Made by a program: the position numbers and the translations under genes. Positions 31,354 through 37,002 of a DNA stretch of 37,002 nucleotides are shown piece by piece. Under the pieces are notes generated by a model, which saw only the letters and a list, made by a program, of their open reading frames with translations, searched no databases and was not told where the DNA came from. How positions within the stretch are numbered: the first letter of the stretch is position 1; each line of letters starts with the position of its first letter. This stretch comes from Acidobacteriaceae bacterium (GTDB lineage: Bacteria; Acidobacteriota; Terriglobia; Terriglobales; Acidobacteriaceae): NCBI GenBank assembly GCA_030041045.1, contig JASHOQ010000089.1, positions 1 to 37,002 on the forward strand, given 5' to 3'.

Positions 31354-32647
31354 GTTCAGGCTCCAAAATCTCTCTCAGGTGCGGATCGTTGACTTGAACC
31401 AGCGGGCGCCCTTTGAGGCGGGTGCAGAAGAGCGCCACCCAGAAGGCGACCATGGCCACCGGGACGGCCGCGTACTCCAGGATTCCCCAGCTGAAATGCA
31501 GATTGCGCGCCGCATCCTTGAAGTTGGGCTCGATGAGCCAGAACTGGTTGAAGGCCACGGCAAAAATCATCCACCGGCACACCCAGGTCAGCCGCTTCTT
31601 GTTGCGCTTGATGTCGCGCGACAGCAGCATGGAGAACGGAATCACCCAATGGAAAATGAAGTCGAGGGTGATGATCACGCCCCAGTGGCCGCGGATGCGA
31701 TCAAGGTACCAGTTGATCTCATTGGGCAGGTTGCCTGACCAGATGATGAGGAACTGCCCGAAGTTCAGATAGATATTGAGCATGACAAAGGCAAACGCCA
31801 GCTTGCCCAGGTCGTGCTGCTCGGTTTGGCGCAGGATGGTCTTGAACGGCTCGGCCTGGGAAAGCGCGATGGCCACGATGATGCTGAACGCCAGCACCTG
31901 GAAGCCCTGCTCCACCAGGTACAGCAACCCGTAGACGGTCGAGAACCAGGTCACGTCCATCGACATGACCCAGTAAATCGAGACCAGGGTCATGGTGACC
32001 GCGTAAACCACGATGCCGGGCCCGGAGACGTTCTCGAATTTCTTGATCCAGTACGGCGTTCTCTCCGGCCCTTCCGTGTCGCGTTTCAGGCTGAGCCCGT
32101 TCAGCCGCCAGTTGTAGAACGCCCAGATGGCAAAGCAGACCAGCCCGGCCCAGATGTAGTCGGCCGGATTCAGCATGGCGTGCTTGAACGCGATGCAGTG
32201 GGCCTGCTCCTGGGTAATCAGGCCGGCTTGGAGCGCCGCCTGCGCGTTGCTGTATCTGGCCCACAGGTAGAGCCGCTTCATGAAGACCACGGGCACCACC
32301 CAATACAGGACCACCAGCAGCAGCGTGCCGCTCATGGCCTCAAGCGGCCGGCGCAGCAGCAGGCCGTACTTGCCGCCGGAGCAGTATTGCACCATCAGCA
32401 GAGCCTGCCCGCCCACAGCAAAGCCAAAGGTCAGCATGAGGCCCAGCATCCAGGCGCGGAGAAAATGATCCCAGCCCAGATGCTCGGGGTCGAGCGACTG
32501 ACCCATCAGCGCGAGCACCACCGCAATCACCGAAAAAATCAGCCCGATCTGGATTGCGCGGCTTCTCCAGCCGTCCACAAAGGCCGGCGCCCCGAGGTTG
32601 GCGGGGAGGCTTTTGCCGTGGGACGCCGCATGCGAGTCGTAAGCCAT
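31340..32647 (-). CDS. actF: Alternative Complex III subunit ActF (NrfD-like quinone-site protein)
   Basis: 435 residues, about ten membrane helices, homologous to ActC and NrfD. Visible helices include AIQIGLIFSVIAVVLALMGQ, FLRAWMLGLMLTFGFAVGGQ, GTLLLVVLYWVVPVVFMKRL and VIPFSMLLSRDIKRNKKRLT. ACIII oxidises quinol and replaces cytochrome bc1. ATG 32647 starts it, 13 nt after actE. Its end overlaps the next gene by 14 nt. Confidence 0.92.
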   Translation of the reverse strand: MAYDSHAASHGKSLPANLGAPAFVDGWRSRAIQIGLIFSVIAVVLALMGQSLDPEHLGWDHFLRAWMLGLMLTFGFAVGGQALLMVQYCSGGKYGLLLRRPLEAMSGTLLLVVLYWVVPVVFMKRLYLWARYSNAQAALQAGLITQEQAHCIAFKHAMLNPADYIWAGLVCFAIWAFYNWRLNGLSLKRDTEGPERTPYWIKKFENVSGPGIVVYAVTMTLVSIYWVMSMDVTWFSTVYGLLYLVEQGFQVLAFSIIVAIALSQAEPFKTILRQTEQHDLGKLAFAFVMLNIYLNFGQFLIIWSGNLPNEINWYLDRIRGHWGVIITLDFIFHWVIPFSMLLSRDIKRNKKRLTWVCRWMIFAVAFNQFWLIEPNFKDAARNLHFSWGILEYAAVPVAMVAFWVALFCTRLKGRPLVQVNDPHLREILEPEHAHA

Positions 32648-32660
32648 TGCGTTCCAGTCC

Positions 32661-33551
32661 TTAATGAGCGGCCTGCGCGGCCGGTTTGCTTGCGGGAATC
32701 GAAATCCTGGGGTCTGCCGGGAAGCCCGGGGCCATGGCCGGCGTTCCTTCGCCGGCTACAGGCTTGTAAGCCTCGACCGCCGTCTCCGGCAGCGCCCAGG
32801 GCTGCGCGTAGCCGGGGTGTCCTTCTTCTTCCGCAATGCTGTTGAGGCTGCGGATTTCCGCGCCCGAAGGCACAACGCTTACCGGAGCCGCCTGGCTCAA
32901 CTGCAGCGCGCGGATATAGGCCGCGACTGCCCAGCGATCGGCCGGCGTCAGCTGCGCCGAGTAGTCCGGCATGGCGCCGTAGCCGTTGGTCATCACCCAG
33001 AAGTAGTGAGAAATGGGCTGCGCGCGCCGCACCTGGTCGTTCAGGTTCGCGGCCGGCTTGTAGCCCCGGTCCACAATCTCCCCCAGGCCGTTGCCCACGC
33101 GCGAGTGACACGGGGTGCAGTAAATGTTGAAGCGTTCCTGGCCGCGCAGCAGCACCTCCATGGTCACGGGAAACGGCATCAGATCCTGCTCCTCGCGGTA
33201 ACCGTTGGCGCCTTCGACCAGGCCGGTATAGAAGTAGCTGTCCTGGTGCAGCTGGCCGCGCGCCACCGTATTCACCACCTGCGGACGCGCGCCGCGGCCA
33301 TCGGCAAAGAAGCTCGATCCCCGCTGCGGAATCATCTTCGGCTCGTTCTGCATATCCTGCCGGCAGCCGGCGACCAACAACGCGCATAACGTCACGGCCA
33401 GGAGAGCTGGCCTCCCAGGTCCCCAAGTGCGAGGGACCTGGGGCACCCATTTCCGTGGTTGTCCGTCTTGACCACTGACCACTGACCACTGATCACCGAT
33501 CACTGATCGCTGACCCCTGACCCCTGAAACCTGAAACCTGAGGAGGCGCAT
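32661..33551 (-). CDS. actE: Alternative Complex III subunit ActE, monoheme cytochrome c lipoprotein
   Basis: 296 residues as read from ATG 33551, which overlaps the actD stop (TGATG) and has GGAG 5 nt upstream. The hydrophobic core LLAVTLCALLVAGC ends in a lipobox Cys at 63, after which CRQDMQNEPKM and FFADGRGARP match ActE. The heme motif CTPCH is at 145-149, and YGAMPDYS carries a likely Met ligand. The region before the core is abnormal: residues 6-47 are encoded by a heptad repeat tract and a palindrome, giving a strange long n-region (QVSGVRGQRSVIGDQWSVVS). The alternative GTG start at 33446 would leave a normal 28-residue signal but has a poor ribosome site. Electron carrier of ACIII. 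Confidence 0.9.
   Translation of the reverse strand: MRLLRFQVSGVRGQRSVIGDQWSVVSGQDGQPRKWVPQVPRTWGPGRPALLAVTLCALLVAGCRQDMQNEPKMIPQRGSSFFADGRGARPQVVNTVARGQLHQDSYFYTGLVEGANGYREEQDLMPFPVTMEVLLRGQERFNIYCTPCHSRVGNGLGEIVDRGYKPAANLNDQVRRAQPISHYFWVMTNGYGAMPDYSAQLTPADRWAVAAYIRALQLSQAAPVSVVPSGAEIRSLNSIAEEEGHPGYAQPWALPETAVEAYKPVAGEGTPAMAPGFPADPRISIPASKPAAQAAH
33414..33442. repeat. Palindromic element inside the 5' end of actE
   Basis: CCCAGGTCCC (33414-33423) and GGGACCTGGG (33433-33442) form a perfect 10-bp stem with a 9-nt loop. It lies in frame between heptad tract E and the actE signal-peptide core. Its flank (GGGCACCC on the plus strand) resembles short dispersed palindromes I associate with acidobacterial intergenic DNA, but this needs a genome-wide search. 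Confidence 0.6.
33469..33541 (-). repeat. Heptad tract E, at the actD/actE junction and inside actE
   Basis: On the minus strand ten consecutive 7-bp units of the TCAGNNN type: TCAGGTT twice, TCAGGGG twice, TCAGCGA, TCAGTGA, TCGGTGA and TCAGTGG three times. It begins about 10 nt downstream of the actD stop codon and lies downstream of the actE ATG, so the ribosome reads through it without meeting a stop codon. Confidence 0.9.
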
Positions 33552-34093
33552 CAGTACTCCACCTCCACCACGGAGACCGGCTGGAACGCTTCGAGATACG
33601 CCCGCGCTTCGGCCGCATTGAATTTGGGATCGAGCGCCTCCAGGCACAGGAAGAACTTGTCCGTCGTGGCGCCGTCACGGAAGTTGGGTGCGTTGAACAC
33701 CGGGTGATAGAGAGCCGGCAGCCCGCACAGCGCCAGCATGCCGAAGGCGGCCGAAAGTCCGGCCCACAGAATCGTCCACTCGTAGGCCGGAACGATGAAC
33801 GCCGGCCAGGAATACATGGGCCGGCCGGCGATGTTGAGGGGAAACGCAATCACCGAAATCCAGGTCTCCAGCGCAAACATGGCTGACCCGCCCAGCAGGC
33901 CGCCGAGCAGGCAAACCAGCGGCACCTTGTCGCGATGGAAGCCGATGGCTTCGGCAGCCTCTTCCAAGGGGAACGGAGAGTAACAGTCCATGCGCCTCCA
34001 GCCGTCCTGGTACGACTGCCGCGCGGCGCGCACCAGGTCGCCGGGCGTTTCGAATTCAGCCAGCAGTCCGTAGATTCCTTCGCGTGCGGGCAT
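33551..34093 (-). CDS. actD: Alternative Complex III subunit ActD (DUF3341)
   Basis: 180 residues. The N-terminal YGLLAEFETPGDLVRAARQS, YSPFPLEEAAEAIGF and two central helices (VCLLGGLLGGSAMFALETWI and YEWTILWAGLSAAFGMLALC) with ...YHPVFN and FFLCLEALDPKF between and after them are the DUF3341/ActD pattern. ActD is a membrane subunit of unknown exact role in ACIII. ATG 34093 is chosen, with GGAGGG about 11 nt upstream; GTG 34117 would add eight hydrophilic residues. Its stop overlaps the actE start. Confidence 0.92.
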   Translation of the reverse strand: MPAREGIYGLLAEFETPGDLVRAARQSYQDGWRRMDCYSPFPLEEAAEAIGFHRDKVPLVCLLGGLLGGSAMFALETWISVIAFPLNIAGRPMYSWPAFIVPAYEWTILWAGLSAAFGMLALCGLPALYHPVFNAPNFRDGATTDKFFLCLEALDPKFNAAEARAYLEAFQPVSVVEVEY

Positions 34094-34141
34094 ATCAGAG
34101 CGCTCCCTCCGATTCACTCGCCCATTCAGGCAGTGTCATGG

Positions 34142-34168
34142 GGGTTGTTTTCTTAAGGCAAACAACCC
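34142..34168. other. Hairpin between actC and actD
   Basis: GGGTTGTTT (34142-34150) and AAACAACCC (34160-34168) form a perfect 9-bp stem with a 9-nt loop in the 117-nt gap between actC and actD. No U-tract follows on the minus strand (CCATGACACTG), so it may be an RNA-processing or stability element within the operon. Confidence 0.6.
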
Positions 34169-34210
34169 TTGAGGTTCGCTGTTTCGCATTCGAGCAATCG
34201 GGGAAGCGCA

Positions 34211-35629
34211 TCAGTCACCAGCCTCCGCCGTCACCTTGGGCTTGATCTTGGCTTGCGGCAGCAGCAAGCGGATTTCGTTCATGGGAATCATGGGCAGGAA
34301 GCGGACGAAGAGCAGGAACATGAACAGGAAAAACGCCACCGTGCCGAAGAAGGTCATGTAGTCCCACTTCGTCGCCCGGTAGGTGCCCCAGGCGGAGGGG
34401 AGGAAATCGCGCGTCAGGCTGGTCACGATGATGACGAAGCGCTCGAACCACATGCCGGTGTTGACGATAATCGACAACACGAACATGAAGGCGATGTTGG
34501 TGCGCAGCTTGCGCGACCAAAGAGCCGTGAGCGGGATGAACAGGTTGCAGGTAAGCAGCAGCTTGTACGACCAGCCCATGGGCCCGAAGGCGCGATTCCA
34601 GAAGGTGAACGCCTCCCAGTGGTCGGCCGAGTACCAGGCCATGAAGGCTTCCATCGCGTAGCCATAGCCCACGATGAAACCGGTCACCAGCATCAGCTTG
34701 CCCATGTTGTCGATGTGGCGCTCGGTCACCAGCTGCTCGAGGTGGTAATACTTGCGCAGGGGAATGGCCAGCGTGAGCACCATGGCAAACCCCGAATAAA
34801 TGGCGCCGGCCACGAAGTAGGGCGGAAAGATGGTGGTGTGCCAGCCGGGCAGCACGGCCACGGCGAAATCGAAGCTGATGACGGTGTGCACAGAGAGCAC
34901 CAGCGGCGTGGCCAGGCCCGCCAGCAGCAGCGACGCCGTTTCATACTGCACCCAATGGCGCACCGAGCCGCGCCATCCCCACGAGAGCACTCCATAGAAA
35001 TACTTGGCAATCTTCGATTCGGCGCGGTCGCGGAAGGTGCCGAAATCGGGAATCATGCCCATGTACCAGAAGACCACCGAGATGGTGGCGTAGGTCGAGA
35101 CCGCAAAGGTGTCCCACATCAGCGGCGAGCGGAACTGCGGCCACACGTCCATGGTGAAGGGCAGCGGCAGCAGCCAGTACCCCAGCCAGGGTCGGCCCAC
35201 GTGAATCACCGGGAAAGTGGCCGCGCACATCACGGCAAAGATGGTCATGGCCTCGGCAAAGCGGCTGATGGAGTTACGCCACTGCTGCTTGAAGAGCAGA
35301 AGAATGGCCGAGATCAGCGTGCCCGCATGGCCGATGCCGATCCACCACACGAAGTTGATGATGGCAAAGCCCCAGGCCACCGGCTGCGTGATACCCCAGA
35401 TGCCCACGCCCTTGAGGAACAGCCAGGTGAGCGCCACCAGCAGCATTGTGGTTCCCGAGCCGGCGACGGCGAAATACGCAAACCAGCCCATCGGCGTGCG
35501 CGGCGTGAGCACGATGCGCGAAATCTTCTCGGTAATTGAACGGAAGGTCTGGCCCGGCCCGATGACCCGGTATTCTCCGGTTGCGGGATCGACGCCGGGA
35601 TCTTTCGGTCTAATTTCGCTGGTTGCCAT
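34211..35629 (-). CDS. actC: Alternative Complex III subunit ActC (NrfD-like)
   Basis: 472 residues, about ten membrane helices. The [20 protein letters not shown] start ([17 protein letters not shown]), [34 protein letters not shown] and [20 protein letters not shown] are typical of ActC. It carries the proposed quinol-oxidising site that feeds electrons to the Fe-S protein ActB. ATG 35629 starts it. The 143-nt gap after actB is filled mostly by heptad tract F. Confidence 0.95.
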   Translation of the reverse strand: MATSEIRPKDPGVDPATGEYRVIGPGQTFRSITEKISRIVLTPRTPMGWFAYFAVAGSGTTMLLVALTWLFLKGVGIWGITQPVAWGFAIINFVWWIGIGHAGTLISAILLLFKQQWRNSISRFAEAMTIFAVMCAATFPVIHVGRPWLGYWLLPLPFTMDVWPQFRSPLMWDTFAVSTYATISVVFWYMGMIPDFGTFRDRAESKIAKYFYGVLSWGWRGSVRHWVQYETASLLLAGLATPLVLSVHTVISFDFAVAVLPGWHTTIFPPYFVAGAIYSGFAMVLTLAIPLRKYYHLEQLVTERHIDNMGKLMLVTGFIVGYGYAMEAFMAWYSADHWEAFTFWNRAFGPMGWSYKLLLTCNLFIPLTALWSRKLRTNIAFMFVLSIIVNTGMWFERFVIIVTSLTRDFLPSAWGTYRATKWDYMTFFGTVAFFLFMFLLFVRFLPMIPMNEIRLLLPQAKIKPKVTAEAGD

Positions 35630-35644
35630 GGTCGCCCTTGTTCC

Positions 35645-35772
35645 TTGCTGCCCTGTTCCCTAATCTCCGGTCTTTCTGTTCCCTGGTCCCTGTTCCCTTT
35701 TCCCTGTTCCCTTTTCCCTGGTCCCTGTTCCCTGTTCCCTGTTCCCTGTTCCCTACTCCCTACTCGCTGCTT
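35645..35772 (-). repeat. Heptad tract F, between actB and actC (longest tract)
   Basis: From 35679 to 35769 thirteen consecutive 7-bp units occur, consensus CAGGGAA on the minus strand, with variants TAGGGAN, AAGGGAA and CAGGGAC; further broken units run on to 35645. The tract begins 3 nt after the actB stop codon. It carries thirteen GGG runs with 4-nt loops, a strong G-quadruplex motif on the RNA strand, and repeats the sequence ACAGGGA. Confidence 0.95.
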
Positions 35773-37002
35773 CTACGCCGGCGCGATCTCCACCGGCTTG
35801 TCTTCGAGCTCGGGGTTCGGATTCAGTACTTCGGCCACGTACGTGGTGCGCGGCCGCGTGTTGATGTCGGCAATCACCTGGTAGCTGCGCTGCTGCGCGC
35901 GCAGCTTGGCCACGCGGCTCTGCCGGTCATTGATATTGCCGAAGGTGATGGCCTGGGCCGGGCAGGCCTGCTGGCACGCGGTCACAATCTCGCCGTCGCC
36001 CACCAGCCGGTTCTCCTTGTCGGCCTCGATCTTGGCTTCCTGGATGCGCTGCACGCAGTAGTTGCACTTCTCCATCACCCCGCGCGAGCGCACCGTCACT
36101 TCCGGGTTGCGCATCAGGGCCAGGCTTGGCGTCTCGTAATCGGAGAAGAGCAGGAAGTTGAACCGCCGCACTTTGTAGGGACAGTTGTTCGAGCAGTAGC
36201 GCGTGCCCACGCAGCGGTTGTAGACCATCATGTTCAGGCCTTCAGGCGTGTGGATGGTCGCACCCACTGGGCAGACCTGCTCGCAGGGCGCGTTCTCGCA
36301 TTGCTGGCAGGCCATGGGCTGGAAGTGCGCGCGCGGCGCGGCCAGGTCGCCCTCGTAGTAGGTGTCGATGCGCAGCCACTGCATGTCGCGGCCGATGCGC
36401 ACCTGCTGCTTGCCCACCACGGCAATGTTGTTTTCGGCATAACAGCTCACGATGCACGCATTGCAGCCGGTGCAGCTGTTCATGTCCACCGACATGGCCC
36501 ACGCGTAGGCTTCGTTATACGGCCAGTTGGGAAACAGGGAGGTGTTCTTGTCCGGCGTCTCGTAGCGATGGCCCTCGTGGGCGAAGTCCGGGTTGGCCTT
36601 GAACTCGTCCAGGGTCGCGTAGCGGATGATGCCGCGCGGACCGAGCGCCTCATCTCCTTCGAGCGAGTTGCCGCCCGTTCCCTGTCCCTGGAGAGCCTGC
36701 GAGCGCTTGTCCTGATAGTGGCTCTTGGTAATGGCCACGCCCCATTTTCCGTCCAGCTTGCGGATGGCGCCCGTGGCGTAGAGCGGCGCGTCGGTATTGC
36801 GGATCAAGCTGGCGTTGAAGCCCTGCCCCGAGCCCACGCGGCCGGCGAACTCGCGCCCATAGCCGAGATAGACGGTGATCGAATTCTGCGGATGCCCGGG
36901 AGCCACCACCACGGGCGCTTTCACGCGTCCGTTGCCCACGCTGATTTCAATAACGTCGTCTTCTTCCAGGTTGTACCTGGTCAGCAGGGCGCCGCTCATG
37001 AT
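35773..37002 (-). CDS. actB: Alternative Complex III subunit ActB, C-terminal part (Fe-S protein), cut by window edge
   Basis: The visible 409 residues are the C-terminal part; the frame stays open to base 37002. First comes a molybdopterin-binding-like domain remnant ([40 protein letters not shown]), then a ferredoxin module with four Cys clusters: [41 protein letters not shown] and CNYC...[13 protein letters not shown], enough for three [4Fe-4S] and one [3Fe-4S] cluster as in known ActB. ActB passes electrons from quinol oxidation to the heme subunits. actA is expected upstream, outside the window. Confidence 0.95.
   Translation of the reverse strand: MMSGALLTRYNLEEDDVIEISVGNGRVKAPVVVAPGHPQNSITVYLGYGREFAGRVGSGQGFNASLIRNTDAPLYATGAIRKLDGKWGVAITKSHYQDKRSQALQGQGTGGNSLEGDEALGPRGIIRYATLDEFKANPDFAHEGHRYETPDKNTSLFPNWPYNEAYAWAMSVDMNSCTGCNACIVSCYAENNIAVVGKQQVRIGRDMQWLRIDTYYEGDLAAPRAHFQPMACQQCENAPCEQVCPVGATIHTPEGLNMMVYNRCVGTRYCSNNCPYKVRRFNFLLFSDYETPSLALMRNPEVTVRSRGVMEKCNYCVQRIQEAKIEADKENRLVGDGEIVTACQQACPAQAITFGNINDRQSRVAKLRAQQRSYQVIADINTRPRTTYVAEVLNPNPELEDKPVEIAPA

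Noticed and set aside
34169..35539. Long plus-strand open frame (456 codons) opposite actC; similar long frames at 27020-28786 and 21464-22852
   Set aside because: They are antisense shadows of GC-rich genes. The products are His/Arg/Gly/Gln-rich with no domain, while the minus-strand frames have clear families.

Overview
The window is a GC-rich chromosomal segment of a Gram-negative bacterium, most likely an acidobacterium (Acidobacteriota, Terriglobia-like). The reasons are a complete-looking Alternative Complex III / caa3 oxidase operon (actB-C-D-E-F, an extra membrane protein, SCO, ctaC-D-E-F), a 1637-residue secreted protein with tandem 'choice-of-anchor D' repeats and the C-terminal hydrophobic/Cys/Ser-rich tail common in that phylum, and an lptD/tonB/exbBD outer-membrane toolkit. 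This placement is inferred from gene content only; there is no rRNA in the window.

Layout, left to right. 1-3379: the start of a vapB-type antitoxin gene (minus strand, cut by the window edge) with a clear promoter and operator; a secreted glycoside hydrolase family 28 enzyme (plus); an RDD membrane protein (minus). 3668-8491 (plus): an outer-membrane assembly module of lptD, a DsbA-like thioredoxin-fold lipoprotein and a SurA/PpiC-like lipoprotein. 8585-16118 (minus): yajC-secD-secF, then tonB-exbB-exbD-exbD-exbD and a TPR lipoprotein, punctuated by three candidate terminators. 16119-16688: a 570-bp gene-free stretch holding a candidate promoter and a strongly structured yajC leader. 16689-20580: a 34-residue single-pass membrane protein (plus), then on the minus strand an FmdE-family protein, two uncharacterised proteins, gatA and gatC. 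20696-25609 (minus): the giant secreted repeat protein. 25874-37002 (minus): the ACIII/caa3 respiratory operon, closed by a textbook intrinsic terminator; it runs off the right edge inside actB.

How the genes work together. The ACIII subunits oxidise menaquinol/quinol and pass electrons through the ActE c-heme, and probably the c-heme fused to CtaC, to an A2-type heme-copper oxidase; SCO supplies copper for CuA. LptD, the DsbA-like protein and the SurA-like protein match the three activities that E. coli needs to fold LptD. YajC-SecD-SecF assists Sec export of these envelope proteins, and TonB-ExbB-ExbD powers outer-membrane transport.

The most unusual signal is not a gene. Seven short tandem-repeat tracts with a 7-bp period (8 bp in one tract), reading roughly YAGNNNN on the transcribed strand, each start within about 20 nt, and mostly within 10 nt, downstream of a stop codon between co-directional genes. 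Two of them contain at least eight G-triplets spaced 4-5 nt apart and so match G-quadruplex motifs on the RNA strand. One has expanded through the start of actE and is apparently translated into a roughly 45-residue extension of the lipoprotein signal peptide.
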